Part shown: piece by piece, positions 38,601 through 50,391 of the stretch
How the letters are laid out: each line of letters opens with the position of its first letter
How positions within the stretch are numbered: position 1 is the first letter of the stretch
Assembly (NCBI RefSeq): GCF_964059015.1
Contig: NZ_OZ060383.1
Coordinates: forward strand, 1 to 64,000
Source: Buchnera aphidicola (Hyalopterus amygdali)
GTDB taxonomy: Bacteria; Pseudomonadota; Gammaproteobacteria; Enterobacterales; Enterobacteriaceae
Length of the DNA stretch: 64,000 bases
Direction: 5' to 3'
The notes under the pieces: generated by a model
Database searches by the model: none
Seen by the model: the letters and a program-made list of their open reading frames with translations, nothing else
What the model was told of the DNA's origin: nothing
Translations under genes and position numbers: made by a program

Positions 38601-39941
38601 AATAGCTTTTCCTTCTATTAAAACCGGTTCAAAGGCTTGTATTCCCAATCTATGTAAAGTAGGCGCGCGATTAAGAAGAACAGGATGTTCTCGAATGACT
38701 TCGTCTAAAATATCCCATACTATTGCCTCCTCTCTTTCAACCATTTTTTTTGCAGATTTGATAGTATTGGCTAATCCACGTACTTCTAATTTTCCATAGA
38801 TAAAGGGTTTAAATAATTCTAATGCCATTTTTTTAGGTAAACCACATTGATGTAAATGAAGACAAGGTCCTACAGTAATTACTGATCTTCCTGAGTAATC
38901 TACACGTTTTCCAAGAAGATTTTGTCGAAATCGGCCTTGTTTTCCTTTTATCATATCCGCTAGTGATTTTAGAGGTCTTTTATTAGATCCAGTTATAGCC
39001 CTTCCTCTTCTACCATTGTCTAATAGAGCATCTATTGCTTCCTGTAACATTCTTTTTTCATTTCTAACAATAATATCAGGTGCAGCTAAGTCCAATAATC
39101 TTTTTAATCGGTTATTTCGGTTAATTACTCGACGATATAGATCGTTTAAATCAGATGTTGCAAACCTTCCTCCATCTAGTGGAACTAATGGACGTAAATC
39201 TGGTGGTAGTACTGGTAAAACAGTAAGGATGATCCATTCTGGTTTATTATGAGATTGTATAAAGGATTCTAATAATTTAATTCTTTTAGTTAGTTTTTTT
39301 CTTTTTGTCTCGGAATTAGTATCGTTGAGTTCTGTTCTTAAATTTTCACATTCTTTTGTTAAATTAATATTTTTTAATAAATGTTGAATTGCTTCTGCGC
39401 CCATTGTGGCATGAAATTCGTTTCCGAATTCTTCTAGTGCATCTAAGTATTGCTCTTCAGTTAAAATTTGACGTTTTTCAAGATTTGTCATTCCTGATTC
39501 AATAACCACATATGATTCAAAATACAGTACTCTTTCAATATCTCTTAAAGGCATATCTAATAATAAACCTATACGTGATGGTAAGGACTTTAAAAACCAA
39601 ATATGAGCAGTAGGAGACGATAGTTCTATATGACCCATTCTTTCACGTCTTACTTTACTTTGTGTCACTTCAACGCCGCATTTTTCGCAAATTACTCCTC
39701 GATGTTTTAGTCTTTTGTATTTTCCACATAAACATTCATAATCTTTTACTGGACCAAAAATACGAGCACAAAATAGTCCATCTCTTTCAGGTTTAAATGT
39801 GCGATAATTAATCGTTTCTGGTTTTTTAACTTCGCCAAATGACCAAGATCTAATCATATCAGGTGATGCCAACGAAATTTTAATAGCATCAAAATCTTCA
39901 GTTTTAGTTTGGGCTTTTAAAAATTTTAGTAAATCTTTCAC
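35694..39941 (-). CDS. rpoC: RNA polymerase beta-prime subunit
   Basis: This is the catalytic subunit of RNA polymerase. The N-terminal zinc finger begins [20 protein letters not shown] (cysteines near 70, 72, 85, 88). The Mg2+-binding loop [12 protein letters not shown] and the second zinc site ([11 protein letters not shown]) are intact. It has 1415 aa against 1407, the difference falling in a low-complexity asparagine/lysine stretch near the C-terminus. The start codon is GTG, as in E. coli. It follows rpoB after 73 bases. Confidence 0.99.
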   Translation of the reverse strand: MKDLLKFLKAQTKTEDFDAIKISLASPDMIRSWSFGEVKKPETINYRTFKPERDGLFCARIFGPVKDYECLCGKYKRLKHRGVICEKCGVEVTQSKVRRERMGHIELSSPTAHIWFLKSLPSRIGLLLDMPLRDIERVLYFESYVVIESGMTNLEKRQILTEEQYLDALEEFGNEFHATMGAEAIQHLLKNINLTKECENLRTELNDTNSETKRKKLTKRIKLLESFIQSHNKPEWIILTVLPVLPPDLRPLVPLDGGRFATSDLNDLYRRVINRNNRLKRLLDLAAPDIIVRNEKRMLQEAIDALLDNGRRGRAITGSNKRPLKSLADMIKGKQGRFRQNLLGKRVDYSGRSVITVGPCLHLHQCGLPKKMALELFKPFIYGKLEVRGLANTIKSAKKMVEREEAIVWDILDEVIREHPVLLNRAPTLHRLGIQAFEPVLIEGKAIQLHPLVCAAYNADFDGDQMAVHVPLTLEAQLEARALMMSTNNILSPANGEPIIVPSQDVVLGLYYMTREKVNGKGEGMILNDSNEAEKVYRLGIAELHSLVKVRITEYKKNEDNSFSPTKKIINTTIGRAILWMIVPKGLPYNIVNQTLGKKDISKMLNTCYRILGLKPTVSFADQIMYTGFAYAARSGASVGIDDMVIPEKKSNIIHEAEIEVAEIQEQFQSGLVTAGERYNKVIDIWAAANERVAKAMMENLSTESVLNKKGKIQKQISFNSIFMMADSGARGSAAQIRQLAGMRGLMAKPDGSIIETPITANFREGLNVLQYFISTHGARKGLADTALKTANSGYLTRRLVDVAQDLVVTKNDCGTHEGILMTPLIEGGDVKEPLRERVLGRVTAEKILIPNTKKILIERNTLLNEQWCDLLEKNSIDTVKVRSVVNCETNFGVCSYCYGRDLARGNLVNKGEAIGVIAAQSIGEPGTQLTMRTFHIGGAASRAATESSIQIKNKGIINLNNAKSVTNSAGKIVITSRNVELNIIDNFRRTKETYKVPYGAIMAKGHGEEVNAGETVAKWDPHTIPVITEVNGFIQFIDMVDGQSITRQADELTGLSSIVVLDTAERMAIGKDLRPSLKIVDKNGNDVLISGTEMPAQYFLPGKAIVQINDGVQISSGDTLARVPQESGGTKDITGGLPRVADLFEARRPKELAILAEISGIISFGKETKGKRRLVITPVDGSNAYEEMIPKWRQLNVFEGERVERGDVISDGPESPHDILRLRGVQAVTKYIVNEVQEVYRLQGVKINDKHIEVIIRQMLRKATIIKSGNSEFLDGEQVEFSRIKISNRILNKNKKKSATFSRDLLGITKASLATESFISAASFQETTRVLTESAIAGKKDELRGLKENVIVGRLIPAGTGYAYHKERLNRRHKNNNQIIKNKNNHSSSQLSAEEASASLSELLNSTLVKNDDI

Positions 39942-40014
39942 GCATGATCTCTCGTTGGAGTGAAATTTTTGAAGGTGTTAAATTCATATTTTTTATTTGA
40001 CATTTATATAAAAT

Positions 40015-43000
40015 TTATTCGTTTTCTAATTCAATATTAATACCTAACGAGCGTATTTCTTTTATTAGAACATTAAATGATTCTGGCATTCCAGGTTCCA
40101 TTTGATGATTCCCATCGACAATATTTTTATACATTTTTGTTCTTCCGTTAACATCATCAGATTTTACAGTTAACATTTCTTGTAATGTATAAGAAGCTCC
40201 ATATGCTTCTAAAGCCCAAACTTCCATCTCACCAAAACGTTGTCCTCCGAATTGAGCTTTTCCACCTAATGGTTGTTGAGTTACTAAACTATAGGAACCA
40301 GTAGAACGTGCGTGCATTTTATCATCTACTAAATGATTGAGTTTTAGCATGTACATATAACCAACAGTAACAGGTCTTTCAAATTTTTCACCTGTTCTTC
40401 CATCAAATAGAGAAATTTGTCCAGAAGTCGGAAGATTTGCAAATTTTAACATTTCTTTTATTTCACTTTCTTGTGCTCCATCAAATACTGGAGTAGAAAT
40501 AGGCAGACCTTTTTTTAAATTTTTTGCTAAATCTAATATTTCTTCATTTGAAAAATCATCTAAATTAACTTTTTGTGTTTGATTTTCTCCTAAATCAAAA
40601 GCTTTTTGAATATATTTTTTTAAATTAGATATTTTTTCTTTTTGTTTGATCATATTGTTAATTTTGTCGCCTATACCTTTTGCGGCCATTCCTAAATGTG
40701 TTTCTAATATTTGTCCAATATTCATTCGAGATGGAACACCTAAAGGATTTAAAACAATATCAACAGGTACACCATTTTCATCATATGGCATATCTTCAAC
40801 AGGATTAATTTTTGAAATTACCCCTTTATTTCCGTGTCGTCCTGCCATTTTATCACCAGGTTGTATTTGACGTTTTACAGCCAAATAAACTTTTACTATT
40901 TTTAAAACGCCTGGTGCAAGATCATCTCCTTGTGTAATTTTGCATCTTTTTGTTTCTATCTTTTTTTCGAATTCTTTTTTTAGTTTATTGTGTTGATGTA
41001 GGAGTTTTTCTATTTCTTTTTTTTGATTTATATTTTTTAAATCTATATTAAACCATTTTTCACAAGGCATTTTATTTAAAAAATTTTCTTCTATATTAAA
41101 AGAAATAAGAGTTTTTTTGATTCTTACAAATAAACTAGATTCAAATATTTTAAATTCTTCTGTTAAGTCTTTTTTTGCTTTTTTTAGTTGCATACTTTCA
41201 ATTTCTAGTGCTCTTTTATCTTTTTTTACACCATCTCTAGTAAAAATTTGTACGTCTATTACAGTTCCAGATACCCCATTAGGAACGCGTAATGAAGAAT
41301 CTTTTACGTCAGAGGCTTTTTCGCCAAAAATAGCGCGTAATAATTTTTCTTCTGGTGTCAATTGTGTTTCACCTTTAGGCGTAACTTTTCCTACTAATAT
41401 ATCTCCTCCAGTTACTTCTGCTCCAATATATACTATCCCTGATTCATCTAATTTAGATAAAGCTGCTTCTCCTACATTTGGTATGTCAGAACTAATTTCT
41501 TCTGGTCCTAGTTTTGTATCTCGGGATATACAAGATAGTTCTTGAATATGAATTGTAGTAAATCTATCTTCTTGTACAACTTTTTCTGACACTAATATAG
41601 AGTCTTCAAAATTATATCCATTCCATGGCATAAAGGCTACTCGCATATTTTGACCTAAAGCAAGTTCTCCTAAATCAGTAGATGGACCATCTGCTAATAC
41701 ATCACCTTTATTAATTTTTTCATTTAGTTTTACACATGGTTTTTGATTGATACAAGTGTTTTGATTGGATCTAGTATATTTCGTCAAGTTATAGATATCT
41801 ATTCCAGCTTCGCCTGTATTTGTTTCTATTTCATCAACTTTAATAATAATACGAGAAGCATCTATATATTTAATTCTTCCCCCTCTTTTAGCTACTATTG
41901 TAACTCCTGAATCTACAGCTACTGCTCTTTCCATTCCAGTTCCTACTAAAGGTTTGTCGGTTTTTAAAGTAGGAACTGCTTGGCGTTGCATATTAGCTCC
42001 CATTAATGCTCTATTTGCATCATCATGTTCGAGAAAAGGGATTAAAGAAGCTCCAACAGAAACGATTTGTTGAGTAGATACATCCATATAATCAACTTGA
42101 TTACAATTAAACAAACTCGATTCACCTTTATGTCGACAAGTTACCAAATCATCGATAAAACAATTATTTTTATCTATATTAGTATTAGCTTGAGCAATAA
42201 TATAATTGCCTTCTTCTATAGCAGATAAATAATGAATTTCGTTGGTGATAAAACGATTTTGTACTTTTCTATAAGGTGTTTCTAAAAACCCATATGAATT
42301 AGTTCTTGCATATACTGATAAAGAATTAATCAAACCAATATTTGGTCCTTCTGGTGTTTCTATAGGACAAACACGTCCATAATGTGTTGGATGTACATCT
42401 CTTACTTCAAATCCGGCTCTTTCTCTTGTTAAACCACCTAAACCTAATGCTGAAATTCGTCTTTTATGTGTTATTTCTGATAAAGGATTATTTTGATCCA
42501 TGAATTGAGATAATTGACTAGATCCAAAAAATTCTTTAACTGCAGCGGATATTGGTTTTGCGTTAATCATGTCTTGTGGCATTAAATTATCTAAGTCGCC
42601 TACAGATAATCTTTCCTTAACTGCTCTTTCTACCCTTACTAAACCAATTCTAAATTGATTTTCTGCCATTTCTCCTACTGATCTAATTCTTCGATTACCT
42701 AAATGATCAATATCATCTACTTCTCCCTTTCCGTTTCGGATATCAATTAGTTTTTTTATTACATCTATAATATCTAATTTATTTAAAGTACTATTTCCTT
42801 CGATTTCTTGACGCAAAAGAGATCGATTAAATTTCATTCTTCCGACTGAAGAAAGATCATATCTATCTTCTAAAAAGAATAAATTTTCGAATAAATTTTC
42901 TGTTGCTTCTTTAGTAAGAGGCTCTCCAGGTCTCATAACTCGATAAATTTCCATTAATGCACTCATGCGATCAACAGAAGAATCAATTCTTAAAGTTTCA

Positions 43001-44043
43001 GAAATATAAGGACCATGATCTAGATCATTCGTAAAAAGTGTTTCTATAGATGAAAAATGAGATTTTTTTAATTTTGTTAATATTTCTAAAGATAATTCCG
43101 TATTAGATGAAACAATTATTTCTTTAGTTTCAGGGTTTATATATGTTTTAGATACTGTCCTGCCTAAAATATATTCTACTGGTACAGTGATGAAATCTAC
43201 TTGATTTTTTTTTAATTCTTGGATATGTCGTGCAGTAATACGACGACCTTTTTTTATATATACTTTTCCATTTTTTTTAATATCAAAAGATGCAGTTTCA
43301 CCTCTTAGTCTTTCAGATACCAGTTCTAGTTGAATTTTTTCATTTTTTATATGAAAAATATTTTTTTCAAAAAATAAATTTAATATATCTTCTGTATTAT
43401 AGTTAAGTGCACGTAAAATAATAGTTACAGGAAGTTTTCTTCGTCTATCAATTCTTACAAATAAATTATCTTTTGGGTCAAATTCAAAATCTAGCCAAGA
43501 ACCTCGATAAGGAATAATCCGTGCATTATATAAAACCTTTCCTGATGAATGTGTCTTTCCCTTGTCACTGTCAAAAAATACTCCAGGACTACGATGTAAT
43601 TGAGATACGACTACTCTTTCTGTGCCATTAATTATAAAAGTTCCATTATTTGTCATTAATGGTATTTCGCCCATATATACTTCTTGTTCTTTTATATCTT
43701 TAACTGTAGGTTCTAGAACATCACGTTCATAAATAACAAGACGCAATCTTACTCTTAATGGTGCTGAATAAGTAGCACCTCTTATTTGACATTCTTTAAC
43801 ATCAAATATTGCATTTCCTAAACGATAACTTACATATTGAATTTCAGAATTTCCATTATACCCCCGTATAGGAAATACAGAACGAAAAGCTGCTTCTAAT
43901 CCATGTTGACCTTCTGGATCCGCTTTAATGAATTTTTTAAAAGAATCGATTTGGATCGAAAGAAGATATGGTATATCTAAAACTTGGGGGCGTTTCCCAA
44001 AATCTTTACGAATGCGTTTTTTTTCGGTATAAGAGTAGACCAT
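40015..44043 (-). CDS. rpoB: RNA polymerase beta subunit
   Basis: Beta forms the other half of the RNA polymerase active-site cleft. It has 1342 aa, the same as E. coli. The rifampicin region ([22 protein letters not shown]) is wild-type in form, and the [13 protein letters not shown] and C-terminal clamp segments are intact. The lineage-specific insertion near residue 1000 is present but lysine-rich. It is separated from rplL by a hairpin that looks like the E. coli attenuator. Confidence 0.99.
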   Translation of the reverse strand: MVYSYTEKKRIRKDFGKRPQVLDIPYLLSIQIDSFKKFIKADPEGQHGLEAAFRSVFPIRGYNGNSEIQYVSYRLGNAIFDVKECQIRGATYSAPLRVRLRLVIYERDVLEPTVKDIKEQEVYMGEIPLMTNNGTFIINGTERVVVSQLHRSPGVFFDSDKGKTHSSGKVLYNARIIPYRGSWLDFEFDPKDNLFVRIDRRRKLPVTIILRALNYNTEDILNLFFEKNIFHIKNEKIQLELVSERLRGETASFDIKKNGKVYIKKGRRITARHIQELKKNQVDFITVPVEYILGRTVSKTYINPETKEIIVSSNTELSLEILTKLKKSHFSSIETLFTNDLDHGPYISETLRIDSSVDRMSALMEIYRVMRPGEPLTKEATENLFENLFFLEDRYDLSSVGRMKFNRSLLRQEIEGNSTLNKLDIIDVIKKLIDIRNGKGEVDDIDHLGNRRIRSVGEMAENQFRIGLVRVERAVKERLSVGDLDNLMPQDMINAKPISAAVKEFFGSSQLSQFMDQNNPLSEITHKRRISALGLGGLTRERAGFEVRDVHPTHYGRVCPIETPEGPNIGLINSLSVYARTNSYGFLETPYRKVQNRFITNEIHYLSAIEEGNYIIAQANTNIDKNNCFIDDLVTCRHKGESSLFNCNQVDYMDVSTQQIVSVGASLIPFLEHDDANRALMGANMQRQAVPTLKTDKPLVGTGMERAVAVDSGVTIVAKRGGRIKYIDASRIIIKVDEIETNTGEAGIDIYNLTKYTRSNQNTCINQKPCVKLNEKINKGDVLADGPSTDLGELALGQNMRVAFMPWNGYNFEDSILVSEKVVQEDRFTTIHIQELSCISRDTKLGPEEISSDIPNVGEAALSKLDESGIVYIGAEVTGGDILVGKVTPKGETQLTPEEKLLRAIFGEKASDVKDSSLRVPNGVSGTVIDVQIFTRDGVKKDKRALEIESMQLKKAKKDLTEEFKIFESSLFVRIKKTLISFNIEENFLNKMPCEKWFNIDLKNINQKKEIEKLLHQHNKLKKEFEKKIETKRCKITQGDDLAPGVLKIVKVYLAVKRQIQPGDKMAGRHGNKGVISKINPVEDMPYDENGVPVDIVLNPLGVPSRMNIGQILETHLGMAAKGIGDKINNMIKQKEKISNLKKYIQKAFDLGENQTQKVNLDDFSNEEILDLAKNLKKGLPISTPVFDGAQESEIKEMLKFANLPTSGQISLFDGRTGEKFERPVTVGYMYMLKLNHLVDDKMHARSTGSYSLVTQQPLGGKAQFGGQRFGEMEVWALEAYGASYTLQEMLTVKSDDVNGRTKMYKNIVDGNHQMEPGMPESFNVLIKEIRSLGINIELENE

Positions 44044-44165
44044 GGGGTTCCTAAGCTCGTTGACAAATGAATTAAGACTAAATTGTCTTTTTGTCTGAAG
44101 GAGAGACAGTTTCTATTGTTTAAATTAAATTTTTTAAAATTATTATGTACTATTTACATCAAAAC

Positions 44166-44190
44166 GGCTGGTGAATTAAAAACACCAGCC
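44166..44190 (-). terminator. Attenuator-like hairpin between rplL and rpoB
   Basis: GGCTGGTG (44166-44173) pairs perfectly with CACCAGCC (44183-44190) over a nine-base loop. On the coding strand GTTTTG follows. It lies 40 bases past the rplL stop and about 120 before rpoB. In E. coli a partial terminator at this place lowers rpoBC expression relative to the ribosomal proteins; conservation of position suggests the same job. Confidence 0.75.
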
Positions 44191-44230
44191 ATTCTTATAG
44201 AATTTACATAAATAAAAATATACAGTATTT

Positions 44231-44599
44231 TTATTTTATTTCTATTTCAGCTCCTGCATCTTCTAGAGTTTTTTTAAGAGATTCTGCATCATTTTTACTC
44301 ATATTTTCTTTTAAAATTGTTGGAGCAGATTCTACTAAATCTTTTGCTTCTTTTAATCCTAAACCTGTTGCGCTACGCACACTTTTAATTACAGAAACTT
44401 TATTAGGACCAATAACTTTTAGGAAAATATCAAATTCTGTTTTTTCTTCTACGGTGTTTTGTTCATTTTTGTTATTGTTATTCATAGACATATTTGCAGA
44501 GACGTCAAATTTTTTTTCCATTTCTGCAATAAGCTCGACAACATTCATAACAGACATTTCTGAAATAGCTTCTAGAATTTGTTCTTTAGTAATAGACAT
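44231..44599 (-). CDS. rplL: 50S ribosomal protein L7/L12
   Basis: L7/L12 is the flexible stalk protein that recruits translation GTPases. It has 122 aa against 121. The N-terminal dimerisation helix and the C-terminal globular domain ([15 protein letters not shown]) are present. The normally alanine-rich hinge is replaced by an asparagine-rich stretch ([10 protein letters not shown]), a typical AT-bias substitution. Confidence 0.97.
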   Translation of the reverse strand: MSITKEQILEAISEMSVMNVVELIAEMEKKFDVSANMSMNNNNKNEQNTVEEKTEFDIFLKVIGPNKVSVIKSVRSATGLGLKEAKDLVESAPTILKENMSKNDAESLKKTLEDAGAEIEIK

Positions 44600-44668
44600 A
44601 GCAATAATTCCTAATAAAAATTAGAATTATTTTAGATGTGAATAATACATCAAAAATAATAACTTCTT

Positions 44669-45166
44669 TTAAGAAGTCTCTTTTTTTTCTTTTATAGCAG
44701 ATAGTGTATAAATGAGTTTTCCAGCAACTAATATTTTTAGTGTTACTAAAAGTTTTTTTATTGCTTCTTCATAAGTAGGCATATCTGCAAGTTGGTTAAT
44801 TTCTAATTCAGATAATAATTTACCTTCAAAAACAGCTCCTTTGATTTTAAATTGTTTATTTTTTTTTTCAAATTCTTTAAATAATCTTACGCCACTTCCA
44901 GGATGTTCTGTAGAATAAGCTATAAAGTTAGAACCTTTTATTTTTTTTTTTAAACACTCAAAAGCAGTATTTTTAATAGCCAAACACAACAAAGTATTTC
45001 GAACAATACTCATTTTTACACCAACTTCACGTCCTAACTTGCGTAGTTGATTTATTTTATTTACTGATATACCTTGAGAATTTGCTATGATTGCTGATAG
45101 TGCTAAATTAGAAATTTGATGTATTTTAGAAACGATTGTTTTTTTTTTCTTAAGATTTAATGCCAT
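44669..45166 (-). CDS. rplJ: 50S ribosomal protein L10
   Basis: L10 anchors L7/L12 dimers to 23S rRNA. It has 165 aa, as in E. coli, beginning MALNLKKKKTIVSKI and carrying RNTLLCLAIKNTAFECLKK. The 247-bp leader before it is non-coding. In E. coli this leader binds the L10-L12 complex for autoregulation; I cannot recognise the structure here with certainty, but the unusual length of the spacer within a ribosomal protein operon fits a regulated leader or a promoter. Confidence 0.97.
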   Translation of the reverse strand: MALNLKKKKTIVSKIHQISNLALSAIIANSQGISVNKINQLRKLGREVGVKMSIVRNTLLCLAIKNTAFECLKKKIKGSNFIAYSTEHPGSGVRLFKEFEKKNKQFKIKGAVFEGKLLSELEINQLADMPTYEEAIKKLLVTLKILVAGKLIYTLSAIKEKKETS

Positions 45167-45413
45167 TTATCGTATTCTCCTATAATTTTATGCAGAGAAA
45201 AGATTTTATTTGATTTATAAAATTTTTATTAAATATATTAGTAAGGAAAATTGTATTTTTAGCCCTATAATAAGATTTTAAAAAAATGATTAAATAATAT
45301 TTAAATTTAGGTTTTAAAAATTTTTTTAATTATAATTAATTTTGGATTTTTTTAAAAATGGGGTTTTTATTATAGATAAAAATTTTTCTATCGTAAAGTA
45401 AAAAAAGATTCAA

Positions 45414-46109
45414 TTAAATAGATAAACTAGATTGATCAAGGATTAATCCTACACCCATAGTGCTTGATAAAACTATTTTTTTTATATATATTCCTTTGGA
45501 TTGAGGAGGTTTTGCTTTTTTAATAGATTTTAAAAAAGCGTTAAAATTTTCTTTTATTTGATTTTTCTCAAAATTTATTCGACCAATTGTAGCATGAACA
45601 ATTCCATTTTTGTCATTACGGTAATAAACTTGTCCGGTTTTGGCATTTTTAATGGCTTGGGAGATATTATCAGTAACAGTACCTAATTTAACGTTAGGCA
45701 TGAGTCCACGAGGACCTAGTATTTGTCCTAATTTCATAACAATTTTCATAGCGTCTGGAGAAGCAATTGCAATTTGAAATTTAATACCTTCTTTTTTTAT
45801 TTTTTCAGCCAGATCTTCCATCCCTATAAATTCTGCTCCTGCTTCCTGTGCTATTTTTACATTTTCACCTTGAGTAAATACAGCCACTTTAATGCATCGT
45901 CCGATGCCGTATGGTAATATTGTGGCACCTCGAATATTTTGATCTGATTTTTTAGGGTTAATTCCTAGATTAATAGCAACATCAATACTTTCGATAAACT
46001 TTACTTTAGATGATTTTTTTAATAATTTTATTGATTCATTTATAGAATACATTTTTTTAGAATTTATATCATTTTTAATTATTTTCATGCGTTTATTAGG
46101 TTTATTCAT
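45414..46109 (-). CDS. rplA: 50S ribosomal protein L1
   Basis: L1 forms the mobile L1 stalk near the E site. Conserved blocks include [36 protein letters not shown] and [15 protein letters not shown]. The frame extends into rplK (to 46154), but the ATG at 46107-46109 follows TGAGGAA and aligns with the family start (NKRMKII), giving 231 aa against 234. Only one base separates it from the rplK stop, so its ribosome site lies inside rplK. Confidence 0.97.
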   Translation of the reverse strand: MNKPNKRMKIIKNDINSKKMYSINESIKLLKKSSKVKFIESIDVAINLGINPKKSDQNIRGATILPYGIGRCIKVAVFTQGENVKIAQEAGAEFIGMEDLAEKIKKEGIKFQIAIASPDAMKIVMKLGQILGPRGLMPNVKLGTVTDNISQAIKNAKTGQVYYRNDKNGIVHATIGRINFEKNQIKENFNAFLKSIKKAKPPQSKGIYIKKIVLSSTMGVGLILDQSSLSI

Positions 46110-46110
46110 T

Positions 46111-46539
46111 TTATTCCTCAATAACCAAACCCATTGATTTTGCTGTTCCTTCAATAGATCGAATAATACTATTAATATTAGAACCAGTCATATCATTTTG
46201 TTTAGTTGTTGCTATTTCTTTAATTTGCGATTTTGTTATTTTTCCAATTTCTTCTATTTTTGGTTTTTTTGATCCCGATTTTATTTTAGCTGCTTTTTTT
46301 AATAAAATTGATGCTGGTGGTGTTTTTGTAATAAATGTAAAAGAACGGTCAGAATATACTGTTATAATTACTGGTATTGGTAAACCTTTTTCTATTTTTT
46401 CTGTTTTTGAATTAAACAGTTTACAAAACTCCATAATATTCACCCCTTTCTGTCCTAGTGCAGGACCTATAGGTGGACTAGGATTAGCCATTCCAGCAGC
46501 TACTTGAAGCTTAATATAAGACTGTATTTTTTTTGCCAT
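46111..46539 (-). CDS. rplK: 50S ribosomal protein L11
   Basis: L11 is part of the GTPase-associated centre and in many bacteria is needed for RelA activation. It has 142 aa, as in E. coli. The N-terminal block [21 protein letters not shown] and the C-terminal RNA-binding domain ([20 protein letters not shown]) are intact. Confidence 0.98.
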   Translation of the reverse strand: MAKKIQSYIKLQVAAGMANPSPPIGPALGQKGVNIMEFCKLFNSKTEKIEKGLPIPVIITVYSDRSFTFITKTPPASILLKKAAKIKSGSKKPKIEEIGKITKSQIKEIATTKQNDMTGSNINSIIRSIEGTAKSMGLVIEE

Positions 46540-46589
46540 CTCTAAAATTCTCTTAAATAGAAAATACTTATTACTAAAAATAAGTAATG

Positions 46590-47135
46590 TTAATTTTTTT
46601 CAACTTGTCTAAAATCTAATTCTACAGGGGTTGCTCTACCAAAAATAGAAACAGATACTTTTAATCTACTCTTATCATAGTCTACTTCTTCTACAACACC
46701 ATTAAAATCTGCAAATGGACCATCATTTACACGAACCATTTCTCCAGGTTCAAATAAAGTTTTTGGTCTTGGTTTATCTCCAATTTGACGTAGTCTATTA
46801 ATAATGATTTCTACTTCTTTATCACTAATAGGTGATGGTTTATCTGATTTTCCTCCTATAAAACCTAATACTCGAGGAACATTTCTTATTAAATGCCATG
46901 TTGAATCTGTCATAACCATTTGAATTAAAACATATCCTGGAAAAAATTTGTATTCGCTTTTTTTACGTTGTCCGCCTCGTATTTCAATAACTTCTTCCGA
47001 AGGAACCATAACGTCTCCAAAAAAATTTTCCATTTTTTTTAATTTAATATGTTCTTTTATTGATTGTGCAACTCGACCTTCAAATCCAGAAAAAGCTTGT
47101 AATACATACCATCTTTTTTTTTGATTTTGATGCAT
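46590..47135 (-). CDS. nusG: Transcription factor NusG
   Basis: NusG links RNA polymerase to Rho or to the leading ribosome. The NGN domain begins [17 protein letters not shown] and includes FPGYVLIQM. The C-terminal KOW domain carries [19 protein letters not shown]. It has 181 aa, identical in length to E. coli. It starts only five bases after secE. Confidence 0.98.
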   Translation of the reverse strand: MHQNQKKRWYVLQAFSGFEGRVAQSIKEHIKLKKMENFFGDVMVPSEEVIEIRGGQRKKSEYKFFPGYVLIQMVMTDSTWHLIRNVPRVLGFIGGKSDKPSPISDKEVEIIINRLRQIGDKPRPKTLFEPGEMVRVNDGPFADFNGVVEEVDYDKSRLKVSVSIFGRATPVELDFRQVEKN

Positions 47136-47140
47136 TTTTT

Positions 47141-47524
47141 TTAAAACCTTAAACTAATAATAAATGCTATTAAACGAAATATAATACTATCTATCCCCCA
47201 TAAAAGTAGAGACAATACTGTTGTTACAGAAATAATGATAATTGTAGTATATAAAGTCTCTTTATATTGAGGGCAAATTATTTTTTTTATTTCATTTTTT
47301 GAAGCATTTATATATAAAAAAAAATTTTTCCCTTTTTTTGTATAACATACAATAATAATTGCACAAAACAGCAATAAAGTTAGTATAGAAATACGTGTAA
47401 AAAATTGAATTTTATCGAAAAATAAATTAATAAAAATCGAAATAATTAAAATTATAGCTATTAAAAACCACTTTATTTTTTCTAAAGATTTATATCTTTT
47501 CTGATTAGGTATGCGAATATTCAT
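47141..47524 (-). CDS. secE: Preprotein translocase subunit SecE
   Basis: SecE is the small clamp subunit of the SecYEG channel. It has 127 aa, the E. coli length, with three hydrophobic helices. The conserved cytoplasmic and third helix region ([21 protein letters not shown] followed by a hydrophobic run) is divergent but recognisable. It is placed before nusG as in E. coli; tufB, normally just upstream, is missing. Confidence 0.94.
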   Translation of the reverse strand: MNIRIPNQKRYKSLEKIKWFLIAIILIISIFINLFFDKIQFFTRISILTLLLFCAIIIVCYTKKGKNFFLYINASKNEIKKIICPQYKETLYTTIIIISVTTVLSLLLWGIDSIIFRLIAFIISLRF

Positions 47525-47837
47525 AGTTTCTCTTAATAATTATAAGAATAAAATAGTAAAATAGTAAATAAAAAAATAATGTTAATGTTTTTAACATTTG
47601 ATTTATCTAAAATATTTATTTTTTAGATTTTTTCATTTTATGTTTATTTTTTTATGTTTATTTCTATTACTATTTAATGTAAAAAAACTATTAATGATTT
47701 CGTGATATGTTAGACGTATTTGATGTTAATTGAATTTATAAATTAGATATTAAAATATTTAGGTGAGATTTATTTTGACTTAGTAATTATTTTTTTTCAT
47801 ATAAATCTATTTTTGTATATTTTTATTTAATTACTAA
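47525..47837. other. Spacer where tufB is missing
   Basis: These 313 bp of AT-rich DNA lie between the tRNA cluster and secE. E. coli has tufB exactly here, after the same four tRNA genes. I see no open frame or recognisable EF-Tu remnant, and no clear hairpin or promoter. A promoter for secE-nusG, if separate from the tRNA operon, would have to lie here. Confidence 0.6.
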
Positions 47838-47910
47838 TGCTGATACCCAGGTTTGAACTGGGGACCTCACCCTTACCAAGGGTGTGCTCTACCTACTGAG
47901 CCATATCAGC
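47838..47910 (-). tRNA. thrT: tRNA-Thr (GGT)
   Basis: This tRNA has 73 bases and the anticodon GGT at 47875-47877 (minus strand). The acceptor stem GCTGATA/TATCAGC is perfect, and sequence and position match E. coli thrT. CCA is not encoded. Confidence 0.97.
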
Positions 47911-47937
47911 AAATATTATTGTTATATTACTTTTTTG

Positions 47938-48009
<72 letters not shown>

Positions 48010-48023
48010 ATTTATTATTTTTT

Positions 48024-48105
48024 TGGTGGGAGAAGGATTCGAACCTTCGAAGTCTTAGACGGCAGATTTACAGTCTGCTCCCTTTAGCCACTCGGGAATC
48101 CCACC
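48024..48105 (-). tRNA. tyrU: tRNA-Tyr (GTA)
   Basis: This tRNA has 82 bases with the long variable arm typical of bacterial tRNA-Tyr and the anticodon GTA at 48069-48071 (minus strand). The acceptor GGTGGGA/TCCCACC is perfect. CCA is not encoded. Confidence 0.97.
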
Positions 48106-48126
48106 ATTTTATTTATTTAAATTTTA

Positions 48127-48199
<73 letters not shown>

Positions 48200-48357
48200 T
48201 TTTTTATTTTATTTAAATTAATTTTAATTCTTTATTATATAATTTTTCGTCTTTATTGCAAGTTTTTTTGAAAAAATAATTTTTTTCTCATTTATGAAAA
48301 GTTTTTTAAAAATATATTTCTGGAAATATAATTTATAATAAAAATTATTTAAATTTT

Positions 48358-49389
48358 TTATAATAATTTTATTTTTCCTGAAGAATTAATAAAATCTATT
48401 TCAGGTTCTAGCAATATTTTAAATTTTTTGAAAATAGATTTTTGTATTATTTTAGCTAATTTTAATATTTCTTGACCTGTAGCTTTTTTTTTGTTAACTA
48501 ATATAAGATTGTGTTTTTTATAAATTGCCGCGTCTCCAATTTGAATATTTTTAAAATTACATTTTTCAATTAACCAAGCAGCAGATATTTTTATAAAACC
48601 ATTTTTTTGAAGATAATGTGGTACATTAATATATGTAGATAAAATGTTTTTTGCTATTTGAGATGTTACAATAGGATTTTTAAAAAAACTACCTGCATTG
48701 CCTATTTTTTTTAAATTAGGTAATTTACTTTTTCTTGTTTGACATATTATATTAAATATTTTATAAGCATTTATTTGTATTATTTTCTTGCTTTTTAATA
48801 GTATGGGAAAGATAATTGGTTTCCAATTTTTTTTTATTTTTATACCAACTGCAATAACTGCATATCCATTATTATATTTATGTTTAAAAATACTATTCCG
48901 ATAAGAAAATTGACATGAATTTTTTTTCAGCCTTATAATATTATTTCTTTCTAAAGAAAGAACATCGACATATTCACATATATGTTTTATTTCTAAACCA
49001 TAAGCACCAATATTTTGAATAGCTGCTGATCCTACTGAACCAGGTATTAAAGATAAATTTTCTAATCCAAATAAACCTATTCGCATGGTATATTTAACTA
49101 AATCGTGCCATTTTTCTCCAGAAAAAACATGCAATATCCACACGTTTTTTTTTTCCTGAATTGTAATACCCTTAATACGGTTAATGATAACTATTCCCAT
49201 ATAATTTTCTAAAAATAGTACATTGCTACCTTCACCTAAAATTATGTAGGGTAGATTATATGACTTGCATATTTTCCATATTTCAATTAAAGATTGAATT
49301 GTATTTACAAAAATTATTTTTTTTGCTGTAACATCCATTGAAAATGTGTTTAAATCTTTTAAAGATTGATTAGATTTTTTTTTATACAT
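48358..49389 (-). CDS. murB: UDP-N-acetylenolpyruvoylglucosamine reductase
   Basis: MurB is the FAD/NADPH enzyme that reduces UDP-GlcNAc-enolpyruvate to UDP-MurNAc. FAD-binding blocks include LGEGSNVLFLE and LIPGSVGSAAIQNIGAYG. The substrate-binding region GNAGSFFKNP contains the catalytic serine, and LEPEIDFI near the end carries the catalytic glutamate. It has 343 aa against 342. In E. coli murB also neighbours this tRNA/rpl region, with birA next; birA is absent here. Confidence 0.96.
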   Translation of the reverse strand: MYKKKSNQSLKDLNTFSMDVTAKKIIFVNTIQSLIEIWKICKSYNLPYIILGEGSNVLFLENYMGIVIINRIKGITIQEKKNVWILHVFSGEKWHDLVKYTMRIGLFGLENLSLIPGSVGSAAIQNIGAYGLEIKHICEYVDVLSLERNNIIRLKKNSCQFSYRNSIFKHKYNNGYAVIAVGIKIKKNWKPIIFPILLKSKKIIQINAYKIFNIICQTRKSKLPNLKKIGNAGSFFKNPIVTSQIAKNILSTYINVPHYLQKNGFIKISAAWLIEKCNFKNIQIGDAAIYKKHNLILVNKKKATGQEILKLAKIIQKSIFKKFKILLEPEIDFINSSGKIKLL

Positions 49390-49506
49390 AAAAATTTAAT
49401 TTTATAATAGTTTTAAAATAGTATTGTTAAAAAAATGATATAAATTTTATGTATAATATACTAAAAAATATTTTTTAAAAATTAAATTATTAATGGAAAT
49501 ATAAAT

Positions 49507-50385
49507 ATGAATTTTTTGAATCATTATCATCAAGATATAATTGAGAAGAAGTTAGAAAATTTAAATGATAACATAAAATGTTCTTTTGAATTTTTTCCAC
49601 CTAAAAGTATTAATGGAAAAGAAAAATTATTTTCTACAGTTTTAAAATTAAGTAAATTAAAACCATTTTTTTTTTCTGTGACTTATGGTGCAAATAGTGG
49701 AGAACGGCAAAATACTTATAATATTGTTCAAAAAATATATAAAAAAACAGGTATTACAACAGCCCCACATCTTACTTGTGTAGATGCAACATTTAATGAA
49801 TTAAAAGAAGTTGCCAAGTTCTATTGGGATAAAGGTATTAGAAGCATAGTTGCTTTAAGAGGCGATGCAACAGAAAAAACATATCGACATAAAATATATG
49901 CTGTAGATTTAGTTTTATTATTAAAGAAAGTAGCAGATTTTGATATTTCTGTTGCTGCTTATCCAGAAATGCATCCAGAAGCAAAAAATGCACAGTCTGA
50001 TCTTTTAATTTTAAAAGAAAAAATTGATGCCGGTGCAAATAGAGCTATTACTCAGTTTTTTTTTAATGTTGAGAGTTATTTACGTTTTCGAGATAATTGT
50101 ATAAAAAATAATATAAATGTTGAAATTATACCTGGTATATTACCAGTTTATAATTTTAATCAACTAAAAAAGTTTTCTAGTATGACGAACGTAAATATTC
50201 CCACCTGGATGTTTAAAATGTTTGATGGATTAGATAATGATTTATTAACTCAAAAAATTATAGGAACAAGTATCATAATAGATATGGTAAAAAATTTATC
50301 TCATGAAGGAGTGAAAAATTTTCATTTTTATACTTTAAATCAATCAGATGTAGTATATTCTATATGTCACATGTTTGGTTTTTAA
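49507..50385 (+). CDS. metF: 5,10-methylenetetrahydrofolate reductase
   Basis: MetF is the FAD-dependent TIM-barrel enzyme that makes 5-methyl-THF, the methyl donor for MetE. The catalytic glutamate region is SFEFFPPKS, with VTYGANSGERQNT, ALRGDA and YPEMHPEA typical of the family. It has 292 aa against 296. It converges on argE with only six bases between stops. A TATAAT at 49452-49457 could be its -10, but no good -35 accompanies it, and I see no MetJ box. Confidence 0.97.
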   Translation: MNFLNHYHQDIIEKKLENLNDNIKCSFEFFPPKSINGKEKLFSTVLKLSKLKPFFFSVTYGANSGERQNTYNIVQKIYKKTGITTAPHLTCVDATFNELKEVAKFYWDKGIRSIVALRGDATEKTYRHKIYAVDLVLLLKKVADFDISVAAYPEMHPEAKNAQSDLLILKEKIDAGANRAITQFFFNVESYLRFRDNCIKNNINVEIIPGILPVYNFNQLKKFSSMTNVNIPTWMFKMFDGLDNDLLTQKIIGTSIIIDMVKNLSHEGVKNFHFYTLNQSDVVYSICHMFGF

Positions 50386-50391
50386 ATTTTT

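Noticed and set aside
41117..41545. 142-residue open frame on the plus strand
   Set aside because: It is antisense to rpoB with no independent evidence of coding.
45371..45392. Inverted repeat ATAGA...TCTAT downstream of rplA
   Set aside because: It is short and AT-only with an internal mismatch; such repeats are expected by chance at this composition.
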